From positions 1 through 64,000 of the forward strand of contig NZ_JAEQAZ010000015.1 in NCBI RefSeq assembly GCF_016654115.1: a stretch of DNA of 64,000 nt, read 5' to 3'. This stretch comes from Streptomyces sp. MBT53 (GTDB taxonomy: Bacteria > Actinomycetota > Actinomycetes > Streptomycetales > Streptomycetaceae). The translations under genes were made by a program, and so were the position numbers. The notes beneath the pieces are model-generated. The model did no database searches and was not told where the DNA came from. It worked only from the letters and a program-made list of their open reading frames with translations. This document shows positions 8,090-15,763 of this stretch, piece by piece (within the stretch, counting starts at the first letter, position 1; the number at the start of each line of letters is the position of its first letter).

Positions 8090-8868
8090 GCGCGTTGGCG
8101 TACGACGGCGGCGCGATGCTCGGCCGGCAGCTGCGGCGCGTGCGGAACAACCCGGCGCTGGCGATCCTCACCCAGACCATGCCGATCACGATGCTGCTGT
8201 TCTTCGGGTACGTCTTCGGCAGCGCGCTGGCGATGCCCGGCGACGCCTACCGCTCCTACCTGGTACCGGGGTTGCTGGTCGCGACCGCCGCCAACGGCAT
8301 CATGACCGGCATGTTCCAGGCCGCCCAGGACTCGCACCGGGGTGTGACGGACCGCTTCCGCACCCTGCCGATGAGCAGGGCCGCCGTACCGCTCGGGCAG
8401 GCGAGTGCCGATCTGGTCGTCACGGCGGCCGGCACCGTGCCGTTCCTGCTGGTCGGTCTCGCGGTGGGGTGGCGGGTCGAGGGGTCGGCGGCCCAAGCCG
8501 CCGCCGCTGTGGGCCTGTTGCTGCTGTTCCGGTTCGCCTGCGCCTGGGTTGGCATCGTGCTCGGGCTCGCCTCGCGCAGCGAGGAGGCGGCCGGTCAGCT
8601 CGGCAGCGCGACCTTCATGCTGCCGCTGCTGTCCAACGCGTACATCCCGACCGACCGGCTGCCCGACTGGCTGCGCGCGCTGGCCGAGTGGAACCCGATC
8701 AGCGCGGTGACCACGGCCCTGCGACATCTGTTCGGCAACTCGCCCGTGCCCGAGGGCGCCGCCTGGCCGGTGGCCCATCCGATCGCCGGGTCGCTGGCGT
8801 GGTGCGCGGCGCTGATCGCCGTGTTCGCGCCGCTCGCCGTACGCCGGTACGCACACGGCGAGCGCTGA
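8086..8868 (+). CDS. ABC-2 type exporter permease, DrrB-like
   Basis: The 260-aa permease has six predicted membrane segments, for example AILTQTMPITMLLFFGYVFG and the C-terminal SLAWCAALIAVFAPLAV. It carries the ABC-2 hallmarks of this family: FRTLPMSRAAVPLGQA in the middle cytoplasmic loop, then SNAYIPTDRLPDWLR and ALAEWNPISAVTTALRHLF near the end. With the ATPase it forms a multidrug or antibiotic exporter in the cell membrane. The GTG start overlaps the ATPase stop. No biosynthetic genes are near, so this is more likely self-protection against an external compound than export of a local product. Confidence 0.93.
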   Translation: MSALAYDGGAMLGRQLRRVRNNPALAILTQTMPITMLLFFGYVFGSALAMPGDAYRSYLVPGLLVATAANGIMTGMFQAAQDSHRGVTDRFRTLPMSRAAVPLGQASADLVVTAAGTVPFLLVGLAVGWRVEGSAAQAAAAVGLLLLFRFACAWVGIVLGLASRSEEAAGQLGSATFMLPLLSNAYIPTDRLPDWLRALAEWNPISAVTTALRHLFGNSPVPEGAAWPVAHPIAGSLAWCAALIAVFAPLAVRRYAHGER

Positions 8869-8902
8869 AGTCCCCGCATGACAAAGGCGCCGGGCGCGGG
8901 AC

Positions 8903-10111
8903 ATGATCCCTCGCATGGAGCCTCTGCCGCTGCCCCTTGAGGGCGTCACCGTCGTCGCCGTCGAACAGGCCGTCGCCGCCCCCTTCGCCACCCGTCAACT
9001 CGCCGATCTGGGCGCCCGGGTGATCAAGGTCGAGCGGGTCGACGGCGGTGACTTCGCGCGCGGCTACGACATCGCGGCCGGCGGTCTGGCCTCGCACTTC
9101 GTATGGTGCAACCGGGGCAAGGAGTCGATCGCGCTGAACCTGAAGGACCCGCGTGGACTGGACGTCGTACGGCGGCTGGTCGCGGACGCGGACGTGTTCG
9201 TGCAGAACCTCGCGCACGGTGCGGCGGCCCGGCTCGGGCTGGACGCGGCGACCCTGTGTGCGGCGCATCCCCGGCTGGTCTCCGTGGACATCTCGGGGTA
9301 CGGGGCTTCCGGGCCGTACGCGGACAAGCGGGCCTACGACATGCTCGTGCAGTGCGAGGCGGGGCTGGTGTCGGTGACGGGGACGCCTGAGCGGTCGGTG
9401 AAGGCGGGGATCCCGGTGGCCGACATCGCGGCGGGGATGTACGCGTTCTCCGGTGTGCTGGCGGCGCTGGTGCGGCGCGGAACCACCGGGCGGGGCGGGC
9501 CCGTCGAGGTCTCGATGCTGGACGCGGTCGTGGAGTGGATGGGGCATCCGCTGCATCACACGATGCACGGCGGAACTCCCCCGGCGCGTACGGGTCTTGC
9601 GCACGCCGTCATCGCGCCGTACGACGTCTATCCCACGGCGGACGGCGGGCAGGTGCTGCTCGCGGTGCAGAACGACCGGGAGTGGCGGCGGCTGGCCGAA
9701 CAGGTCCTCCAAAGGCCCGAGTTGGGGACCGACCCCGACTTCGCGACCAACGCGGAGCGGGTGGTGAACCGGCAGCGCACGGACGGTCTCGTCGGTGCGG
9801 TGCTGGGTGGGCTGGCCACCGACGAGGCCGTGTCGCGGCTGGAGCGCGCGGGCGTGGCCTGCGCGCACCTCAGGAACGTACAAGAGGTGGCGGAGCACCC
9901 GCAGTTGGCGGCCCGGGAGCGGTGGCGGGAAGTGGGTTCGCCGGTCGGGCCGTTGCGGGCGCTGCTGCCGCCCATCACCTTGCCGGGCGGAGGCGAGGCG
10001 CGGATGGGTGACGTGCCCGCGCTCGGGGAGCACACCGTGGCGCTGCTGCGTGCCGTGGGGATGGCGGACGTGGAGATCGCAGCACTGCGCCGGGACGGTG
10101 TGGCGTCCTGA
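8903..10111 (+). CDS. CaiB/BaiF family (class III) CoA-transferase
   Basis: The 402-aa product belongs to the formyl-CoA transferase / L-carnitine CoA-transferase family, which moves CoA between carboxylic acids through an aspartyl-CoA thioester. The N-terminal run RQLADLGARVIKVERVDGGD is diagnostic. The conserved YDxxxQ motif is present with the probable nucleophile at D146 (AYDMLVQCEAGL). The C-terminal lobe has RQRTDGLVGAV and VQEVAEHPQLAARERW. Both ATG 8903 and ATG 8915 are possible starts; the second also leaves a complete domain. It stands alone, with no CoA ligase or dehydrogenase next to it, so the substrate is unknown. Confidence 0.9.
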   Translation: MIPRMEPLPLPLEGVTVVAVEQAVAAPFATRQLADLGARVIKVERVDGGDFARGYDIAAGGLASHFVWCNRGKESIALNLKDPRGLDVVRRLVADADVFVQNLAHGAAARLGLDAATLCAAHPRLVSVDISGYGASGPYADKRAYDMLVQCEAGLVSVTGTPERSVKAGIPVADIAAGMYAFSGVLAALVRRGTTGRGGPVEVSMLDAVVEWMGHPLHHTMHGGTPPARTGLAHAVIAPYDVYPTADGGQVLLAVQNDREWRRLAEQVLQRPELGTDPDFATNAERVVNRQRTDGLVGAVLGGLATDEAVSRLERAGVACAHLRNVQEVAEHPQLAARERWREVGSPVGPLRALLPPITLPGGGEARMGDVPALGEHTVALLRAVGMADVEIAALRRDGVAS

Positions 10112-10119
10112 GCGCGGGC

Positions 10120-10138
10120 CCCCGGGAACTCCCCGGGG
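10120..10138. terminator. hairpin between convergent genes
   Basis: CCCCGGG and CCCGGGG form a 7-bp GC stem with a 5-nt loop. It lies 8 bp after the CoA-transferase stop and 15 bp from the end of the convergent small gene. It probably ends both transcripts. Confidence 0.5.
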
Positions 10139-10153
10139 ACGCCGAGGACTTGC

Positions 10154-10420
10154 TCAGCGCCCGCCGAACAGCGAACGGCGCAGCCTGCGCAGCGGTGCGA
10201 AGAGCGAGACCCTGCTCACTCGCGCGCCCCTGGCGCTGCGTTCCTGCGTGGTGTCGCGCGAGGTGAGCTCGCGCATCAGCGAGGTCGCCTCTGCCGTCTC
10301 GCGCTGCGGGACGACGGGGCCGCCCAGCACCGAGAGATGGCGGTCGAGGCGCGAACTCGTCGCGCTGCTCCCGCACGTGATCGCAGGGACCCTTGCCCTA
10401 CTGCGCACTATCTGTTCCAT
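10154..10420 (-). CDS. small basic hypothetical protein
   Basis: An 88-aa basic protein read from the ATG at 10420. A longer frame reaches 10486 from an alternative start but would add a Gly/Pro-rich stretch. The C-terminal end is strongly cationic (LRRLRRSLFGGR), and no transmembrane segment, Cys cluster or known motif is seen. It lies 127 bp downstream of the anti-sigma gene on the same strand and may be the last gene of that transcript. I do not recognise the family. Confidence 0.45.
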   Translation of the reverse strand: MEQIVRSRARVPAITCGSSATSSRLDRHLSVLGGPVVPQRETAEATSLMRELTSRDTTQERSARGARVSRVSLFAPLRRLRRSLFGGR

Positions 10421-10546
10421 GTCACTCCCCACCCGTACGAGTCCACCCGGCCCGGGCAGGGTAACCCTATCGCCCCAACCGGGCACTCGTGTATCGAGGT
10501 CTCAGGATTCACCTTCCCCGTAAGGGCGTTGACGACCCCTCCGTGA

Positions 10547-11380
10547 TTACTCTCCGAATCCAACCGATTTCAGGGCGAGTTGGACAACTGGCTGCGTTGT
10601 GGGCTGTGGTGAGCCCCCGTCGGGCTCGACGGTCACTGCGAGTGATGTTGCTGATTTGTCGAGTCCGGTGGTGACCAAGGGCGTGTCGTCCTTGAAGAGC
10701 CCGAGGGAGCGCGGTTGCACATTGGGGCGCATCAGCCACAGTTGACGCACGCGCCCGCTGGGCAGTGCGCCGTATCCGCTCAGGGTGACGACCGCGCGCC
10801 CCTCCGACGCGGAGGCGATCACGCCGATGCTCCGGCCCGCGGTGTCCGCGCCGGTGGTCGCACGGGCGTCGGGAGCCGCGAGAACGTGTGCGATCTCACG
10901 CGACTGCGCCTGCGCCGCGTCCAGCTTGTCCTGTGTCCGGTTCGCCTGCACCGCGAACAGCGAGGCCACGACGAGGGCCGCGGCGGCCGTCGCGGTGGCG
11001 AACGGCACGAAGAACGGCCGCCGTTGGGGCACACGGGCGCGTGCCGCCTGCGGCTCCGCGCCCCACACATGGGCCGGCAGCCGCGGCGTGTACTCCCGCG
11101 TCTCCCGCCCGCGCTCCCGCAACGGCCCGGGCTCCTGCGGGGTGTTGCGTATCGCGGACAGCACCCGGTCACGCATCGCGGGCGGCGGCTGGGCGGCCAT
11201 GGACCTGGCCAGGCGGGCCGCGCCCTCGGTCAGGGCACGGACCTCGAAGGCGCAGCGCTCGCACTTCTTGAGGTGCTTCTCGAACTGGGCGCGCTCACCG
11301 GGTTCGAGGGCGTCGAGGGCGTAGGGGGCGGCGAGCGAATGGAGATCGCCCCGGCCGAACAGTCGGGCGAGGACACTCAT
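10547..11380 (-). CDS. zinc-type anti-sigma factor, RskA-like
   Basis: The 277-aa product is a membrane anti-sigma factor. The N-terminal domain (about residues 10-60) carries the zinc motif H-x3-C-x2-C in KHLKKCERCAFEV. A basic, Pro-rich linker leads to one membrane helix at about residues 125-147 (FVPFATATAAAALVVASLFA). The outer part (about 155-277) is an RskA-type domain with GYGALPSGRVRQLWLM and VTVEPDGGSPQPT. It should hold the upstream ECF sigma factor at the membrane until an extracytoplasmic signal triggers its loss. Its ATG overlaps the sigma stop by 4 bp, so the pair is made in a fixed ratio. Confidence 0.93.
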   Translation of the reverse strand: MSVLARLFGRGDLHSLAAPYALDALEPGERAQFEKHLKKCERCAFEVRALTEGAARLARSMAAQPPPAMRDRVLSAIRNTPQEPGPLRERGRETREYTPRLPAHVWGAEPQAARARVPQRRPFFVPFATATAAAALVVASLFAVQANRTQDKLDAAQAQSREIAHVLAAPDARATTGADTAGRSIGVIASASEGRAVVTLSGYGALPSGRVRQLWLMRPNVQPRSLGLFKDDTPLVTTGLDKSATSLAVTVEPDGGSPQPTTQPVVQLALKSVGFGE

Positions 11381-12003
11381 GCGGCACCTCCCAGGCAGTC
11401 GCGCAGCCGGGTGAGTCCGTCACGCATACGGGTCTTGACGGTGCCCAGCGGCAGCGAGAGCCGCTCGGCCACTTCACGGTACGTATAGCCGTCGTAATAG
11501 GCGAGAGTCACGGACTGCCGCTGCAGGGCGGTGAGCCGGTCCAGGCAGCGGCGCACCAACTGGCGCTCCAGGCCTGCCTCGACCTCCTCGGTCACCTGGT
11601 CGAAGGCCGGGTTGTGGGAGCGGCGGGCCTCGCGCTGCTCGCGGTCGACGGCCGCGCGGGCGCTGCGCACCCGGTCGACGGCCCGGCGGTGGGCGAGGGT
11701 GAGGACCCAGGACAGCGCGCTGCCGCGGCCGGGATCGAAGCGGGCGGCGGACCGCCACAGTTCGAGCAGCACCTCCTGGGACACCTCCTCGGACTGCGCG
11801 GGGTCGCGCACCACCCGGCGCACCAGTCCGAACACGGGCCCGGACACCAGGCCGTAGAGCTCCTCGAAGGCTCGCTGGTCCCCTCCGGCGACCTGCACCA
11901 GGAGTTCGTCCGCCCCCACCCGTCCCCCTCTCGTCGACCGCACGCGGCCCCTCCTCTTCGACCGCACGCGGTCTGTCACTTCGCATCCCGTCACACGAGG
12001 CAT
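11377..12003 (-). CDS. ECF RNA polymerase sigma factor, SigK-like
   Basis: The 208-aa sigma factor has region 2 at about residues 45-110 (FEELYGLVSGPVFGLVRRVV, then EEVSQEVLLELWRSAARFD) and region 4 at about 145-205 (RLTALQRQSVTLAYYDGYTY, with the helix-turn-helix SLPLGTVKTRMRDGL). Its pairing with an RskA-type anti-sigma identifies it as SigK-like. About 30 basic residues precede region 2 from the ATG at 12003, and a later in-frame start is possible. It is divergent from the DUF4331 gene. A SigK-like promoter facing that gene lies 100 bp away, so it probably drives the neighbouring gene and perhaps itself. Confidence 0.93.
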   Translation of the reverse strand: MPRVTGCEVTDRVRSKRRGRVRSTRGGRVGADELLVQVAGGDQRAFEELYGLVSGPVFGLVRRVVRDPAQSEEVSQEVLLELWRSAARFDPGRGSALSWVLTLAHRRAVDRVRSARAAVDREQREARRSHNPAFDQVTEEVEAGLERQLVRRCLDRLTALQRQSVTLAYYDGYTYREVAERLSLPLGTVKTRMRDGLTRLRDCLGGAA

Positions 12004-12063
12004 TCGCAGCGGATGCCTCTAAGGATGGGTTACGGATCAGCGGACTTGAAACGCGGGTCACGA

Positions 12064-12112
12064 GCCGGATTGGAGTCCACCAAAAAAACTTTTCGGATTC
12101 GACCAATCCGGC
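12064..12112. promoter_or_regulatory. 10-bp inverted repeat in the sigma/DUF4331 spacer
   Basis: GCCGGATTGG (12064-12073) and CCAATCCGGC (12103-12112) are a perfect inverted repeat with 29 bp between arms. Each arm contains the SigK-like -35 element CCAATC, one on each strand. A third CGGATT copy lies at 12094-12099. The arrangement would let the sigma factor, or a further regulator, act on both divergent genes. Confidence 0.55.
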
Positions 12113-12130
12113 CCGGCAGCAGCTCCGAAT
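12103..12130 (+). promoter_or_regulatory. SigK-like promoter for the DUF4331 gene
   Basis: The element CCAATC at 12103-12108, a 16-bp spacer and CCGAAT at 12125-12130 closely match the mycobacterial SigK promoter pattern (CCATCC, about 17 bp, CCGAAT, from memory). The -10 ends 39 bp before the DUF4331 ATG, leaving room for a short leader with a GGACGG ribosome site. No equally good -10 faces the sigma gene. Confidence 0.6.
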
Positions 12131-12169
12131 CCCCGAGCGTCAGGCAAGTTGGCACTGAGGACGGACGGC

Positions 12170-13708
12170 ATGACACCTATCTCCAGGAGCGGTGCGGGAC
12201 GCAAGAAGCTTGCGGCCCTCATATGTGGGGCGCTGGCCGCCGGGGGGCTCGCAGCCGCCGGCACGGCCGCGCTGGCACCGGGAGTGGCCTCGGCCTCCTC
12301 CCACCGGGAGGCCCCTCTCATCTCGGGGACTCCGCAGTACGACAACACGGACCTCTACGCGTTCGTGAGCCCGGACAAGCCGGACACCACCACCATCGTG
12401 GCGAACTGGATCCCGTTCGAGGAGCCCGCCGGCGGCCCGAACTTCTACCAGTTCGCCGACGACGCCCAGTACGACATCCACGTCGACAACAACGGTGACG
12501 CGCTGGACGACTTCATCTTCCGCTACACCTTCAGCACCCAGATCAAGAACAAGAAGACGTTCCTGTACAACACGGGCCCGGTCACCAGCCTCACCGACCC
12601 GGACCTGAACGTCACGCAGTCGTACGACATCGAGCTCATCAAGCTCAAGAAGGGCAAGAAGGTCTCCGAGACGAAGGTCGCCGACGACATCCCGGCGGCG
12701 CCCTCCGACGTCGGCGACGCGTCGATGCCCGACTACGCCAAGCTGCGTTCGCAGGCGATCTACAAGACGGCGAACGGCGGCGCGACCTTCGCCGGTCAGG
12801 CCGACGACCCGTTCTTCGCCGACCTGCGCGTCTTCGACCTGCTGTACGGCGGCAACCTCAGCGAGGTCGGCAACGACACGCTCAAGGGCTACAACGTCAA
12901 CACGATCGCCCTCCAGGTGCCGAACGACCTGATCCGGCAGTCCAAGTCCCGTCCGACCGTGGGTATTTACTCCACGACCCAGCGCAAGAACGCCAAGGGC
13001 TACTACACGCAGGTCTCGCGCCTGGGCAACCCGCTGGTCAACGAGGTCGTCAACCCGCAGAAGGACAAGGACAAGTTCAACGCGTCCGAGCCCAAGGACG
13101 ACGCGCAGTTCCTGAAGAACGTGACCGAGCCGGAACTGCCGAAGCTGATCGAGTCGATCTACAAGATCAAGGCGCCGAAGGAGCCGCGCAGCGACCTCGT
13201 CAGCGTGTTCCTCACGGGCGTCAAGAACCTCAACACCGAGCAGCCGTACGCGAAGCCGTCGGAGATGCTGCGCCTCAACACGTCGATCCCGCCGACCGCG
13301 CACCCCAAGCGGCTCGGTGTGCTGGACGGCGACAACGCGGGCTTCCCGAACGGGCGTCGGCTCACCGACGACGTGATCGACGAGGCGCTCCAGGTCATGG
13401 AGGGTGAACTCGTCGGTTCCAAGAACGACTTGGGCGACGCGGTCGACAAGAACGACAAGGGCTTCGAGAAGTACTTCCCCTACGTCGCCGAGCCGACCTC
13501 GGGTTCGCGCGGTCCGCTCGCCAAGGGCACCAGCGGCGGCAGTGACGTCAAGAACCAGCTGGGCGACGCGCTGCAGCCGGCGGGCACGTCCTCCAGCAAC
13601 AACATGATGCTGATCACCGCCTCGGCGGCCTCCGGTGTGGCCGGCGTCCTGCTGATCGGCGCGGGCGTCGCGTGGTGGCGCCGCCGGATGACCCACCGCC
13701 CGTACTAA
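12170..13708 (+). CDS. secreted DUF4331 protein with C-terminal membrane anchor
   Basis: The 512-aa protein has a long signal peptide (KKLAALICGALAAGGLAAAG, with a probable cut after ASA near residue 42) leading into the DUF4331 domain, which begins SSHREAPLISGTPQYDNTDL. This domain covers about residues 45-450 and contains FYQFADDAQYDIHVDNNGD. A Ser/Gly linker and a C-terminal helix (about 485-507) end in WWRRRMTHRPY, giving a membrane anchor. The biochemical role of DUF4331 is not known. I chose ATG 12170 over TTG 12149 because of the GGACGG site. It is divergent from the sigma factor, with a SigK-like promoter in front and a strong terminator behind, so it is probably a main target of that sigma factor. 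Confidence 0.88.
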   Translation: MTPISRSGAGRKKLAALICGALAAGGLAAAGTAALAPGVASASSHREAPLISGTPQYDNTDLYAFVSPDKPDTTTIVANWIPFEEPAGGPNFYQFADDAQYDIHVDNNGDALDDFIFRYTFSTQIKNKKTFLYNTGPVTSLTDPDLNVTQSYDIELIKLKKGKKVSETKVADDIPAAPSDVGDASMPDYAKLRSQAIYKTANGGATFAGQADDPFFADLRVFDLLYGGNLSEVGNDTLKGYNVNTIALQVPNDLIRQSKSRPTVGIYSTTQRKNAKGYYTQVSRLGNPLVNEVVNPQKDKDKFNASEPKDDAQFLKNVTEPELPKLIESIYKIKAPKEPRSDLVSVFLTGVKNLNTEQPYAKPSEMLRLNTSIPPTAHPKRLGVLDGDNAGFPNGRRLTDDVIDEALQVMEGELVGSKNDLGDAVDKNDKGFEKYFPYVAEPTSGSRGPLAKGTSGGSDVKNQLGDALQPAGTSSSNNMMLITASAASGVAGVLLIGAGVAWWRRRMTHRPY

Positions 13709-13720
13709 ACCCCCACCGAC

Positions 13721-13766
13721 TGGCGCGGCCCGCACAGCTTCTTCCCCCACGGTGCGGGCCGCGCCA
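13721..13766. terminator. strong hairpin after the DUF4331 gene
   Basis: A perfect 15-bp stem (13721-13735 with 13752-13766) and a 16-nt loop begin 12 bp after the DUF4331 stop. It separates this gene from the TPR-NicO pair, so that pair probably needs its own promoter or depends on read-through. Confidence 0.75.
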
Positions 13767-13831
13767 CCCCTGCGTGACAACACCTCTCAGCAGTACGGCA
13801 CTTGAACCACCCCAGGCGATGGAGGAACGGC

Positions 13832-15763
13832 ATGGCCCCGCGCGAGCACGACAACAAGCCGACGGAGGGCGAGCCCGGCGAGACGCCGGTGGCGGCGGAG
13901 CGGGAACGCGAGTGGGACCGCGTGTGGGCGGAGGGCGAGACCGACGCCGAGGCCGGGACCGGCCCTGAGCGCGAGGCCGACTCCCAGGCAGCCGAGGTCA
14001 GTTCCGAAGCCGTGGCCGACTCCGGCGAAGCCGAGGTCGGTTCCGAGGCCGGGGTCAACTCCGCGGAAACCAAGGCCAGTTCCGAAGCCGAGGCCAACTC
14101 CGAAGGCGACGAGGCCATTTCCGAAGCCGGGGCCGACTCCAAGGTCGAGGCCGACTCCGAGGCCACGACCGACTCCGACGCCGAGGCCGACCCCGAGATC
14201 GAGCCCGAGGCCGAGATCGAGCCGGAGATCGCGCCCGAAGCAGGACCGACCGAAGCCGCAGCCCCATCGCCTGGGCACGACCACCCTCACCCCCATCCCC
14301 ACCCTCACTCCCACGATCACGACCACCCCCACGCGCACGACCATGACCACGGTGATCACGCCCCGCACCCCGGCACCCCGGAAGACGCGGTAGCCGATGA
14401 ACGCGTCGCCGCCGTACGCCGGTTGGGCGCAGCCGGCCGTCGCTGGCGGGTCGTCCAACTCGCCGGTTGCGCCGCCCTGTTGGCCGTGGCGATGACCGCC
14501 GGGGCGATCGCGATCGGCGCGGCGAAGGACAGCGGTGCCACCGGCGTCACGAACGTCTCCAGCGCCGTGTCGCCCGACCTGCTGGCCAGCGGGAGCCTGG
14601 ACGCGAGCATCGCCGCGCTGCAGGCCCATCTCCGGGGCCAGCCCAAGGACTTCGACGGGTGGGCGACGCTCGGTCTCGCCTATGTCGAGCAGGCCAGGAC
14701 CAAGGGCGACCCCTCCCGGTACCCGCAGGCGCAGGCCGCCTTCACGCGGTCTCTGAAGATCTCGCCGAACAACGAGAACGCCCTGGAGGGCCGGGCCGCG
14801 CTCGCCGCCGCCCGGCACGAGTTCGCGGAGGCCCTGAGCTACGCGGACAAGGTCCTCAAGGAGAACCCGTACAGCGAGCGCGCCCTGTGTTCCCGTATCG
14901 ACGCGCTCGTCGAACTCGGCCGCTACGACGAGGCGTCGAAGGCCGCCGACCTGGCCGACGCCCGCAAGCCCGGCGTCCCGGTGTTCACGCGCTACGCCTA
15001 CGTCCACGAGCTGCGCGGCGACGTCAAGACGGCCCGCACGGTGCTGGAGCAGGCGCTGGCCGCCGCCACCTCCCCCGGCGACATCTCGTACGTGGCCGGC
15101 ACGCTCGGTCAACTCGCCTGGAACCAGGGCGACTACAAGACGGCCCTGGACTACTACGGCCGCGCGCTCGCCGCCGACGAGAACTACCTCCCCGCTCTGG
15201 AGGGCCGCGCCCGCGCCCAGGCCGCCCTGGGCGACCGCGCCGACGCCATCAAGGGCCTGGAGCTGGTCGTCTCCCGCTATCCGCTGCCCCAACCCCTCGT
15301 GGAGCTGGGTGAGTTGTACGAGAGCCGGGGCGCCGCCGGCGACAAGGCGAAGGCCGACGACCAGTACGCCCTCGTCGACGCCTGGATCGCGCTCGCCCGT
15401 GCCAACGGCGTCAACGCCGACCTCGACACCGCGCTCGCCGCGGCCGACCACGGCGACATCAAGTCGGCCCTGAAGGCCGCCCGCGCCGAGTGGGCCCGCC
15501 GGCACACCGTGCACACGGCGGACGCCCTGGCCTGGGCCCTGCACGTCAACGGCCGCGACGCGGAAGCCCTTTCGTACGCGCGTCAGGCCACGGCCACCGA
15601 CTACCACAACGCCTCGTTCATCTACCACCTCGGCATGATCGAGCTCGCCACCGGCCACACGGCCGACGGCCGCGCCCACCTGACCAAGGCCCTGAAGCTG
15701 AACCCGGGCTTCTCGCCACTGGGTGCGGCCAAGGCCCGTAAGGCGCTGGAGGCGACCAAGTGA
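13832..15763 (+). CDS. His-rich, acidic-repeat TPR membrane protein
   Basis: The 643-aa protein has four parts. The first (about residues 1-140) is acidic low-complexity sequence built on repeats of the SEAEAxS type. The second is a His-rich stretch (about 145-180) alternating H with D or P, as in HDHPHPHPHPHSHDHDH. One membrane helix follows (about 207-232, VVQLAGCAALLAVAMTAGAI). The outer part (about 250-643) consists of TPR repeats, for example YPQAQAAFTRSLKISPNNEN and DYKTALDYYGRALAADENYL. The topology places the acidic and His-rich tail in the cytoplasm and the TPRs outside. GGAGG before ATG 13832 decides the start. It is coupled (GTGA) to the NicO permease, so a metal-buffering or assembly role is a reasonable inference. 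Confidence 0.85.
   Translation: MAPREHDNKPTEGEPGETPVAAEREREWDRVWAEGETDAEAGTGPEREADSQAAEVSSEAVADSGEAEVGSEAGVNSAETKASSEAEANSEGDEAISEAGADSKVEADSEATTDSDAEADPEIEPEAEIEPEIAPEAGPTEAAAPSPGHDHPHPHPHPHSHDHDHPHAHDHDHGDHAPHPGTPEDAVADERVAAVRRLGAAGRRWRVVQLAGCAALLAVAMTAGAIAIGAAKDSGATGVTNVSSAVSPDLLASGSLDASIAALQAHLRGQPKDFDGWATLGLAYVEQARTKGDPSRYPQAQAAFTRSLKISPNNENALEGRAALAAARHEFAEALSYADKVLKENPYSERALCSRIDALVELGRYDEASKAADLADARKPGVPVFTRYAYVHELRGDVKTARTVLEQALAAATSPGDISYVAGTLGQLAWNQGDYKTALDYYGRALAADENYLPALEGRARAQAALGDRADAIKGLELVVSRYPLPQPLVELGELYESRGAAGDKAKADDQYALVDAWIALARANGVNADLDTALAAADHGDIKSALKAARAEWARRHTVHTADALAWALHVNGRDAEALSYARQATATDYHNASFIYHLGMIELATGHTADGRAHLTKALKLNPGFSPLGAAKARKALEATK
13950..14360 (+). repeat. 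degenerate acidic repeats and His-codon tract
   Basis: Codons in 13950-14250 repeat units such as GAGGCC-GACTCC-GAA, encoding E-A-D/N-S runs. The tract 14276-14360 is dominated by CAC/CAT codons alternating with GAC and CCC. Such tracts expand and contract easily, so length may vary between strains. Confidence 0.6.

Noticed and set aside
12140..13783. 547-codon minus-strand frame opposite the DUF4331 gene
   Set aside because: Shadow of the DUF4331 gene, with Val/Arg/Asp-rich composition.
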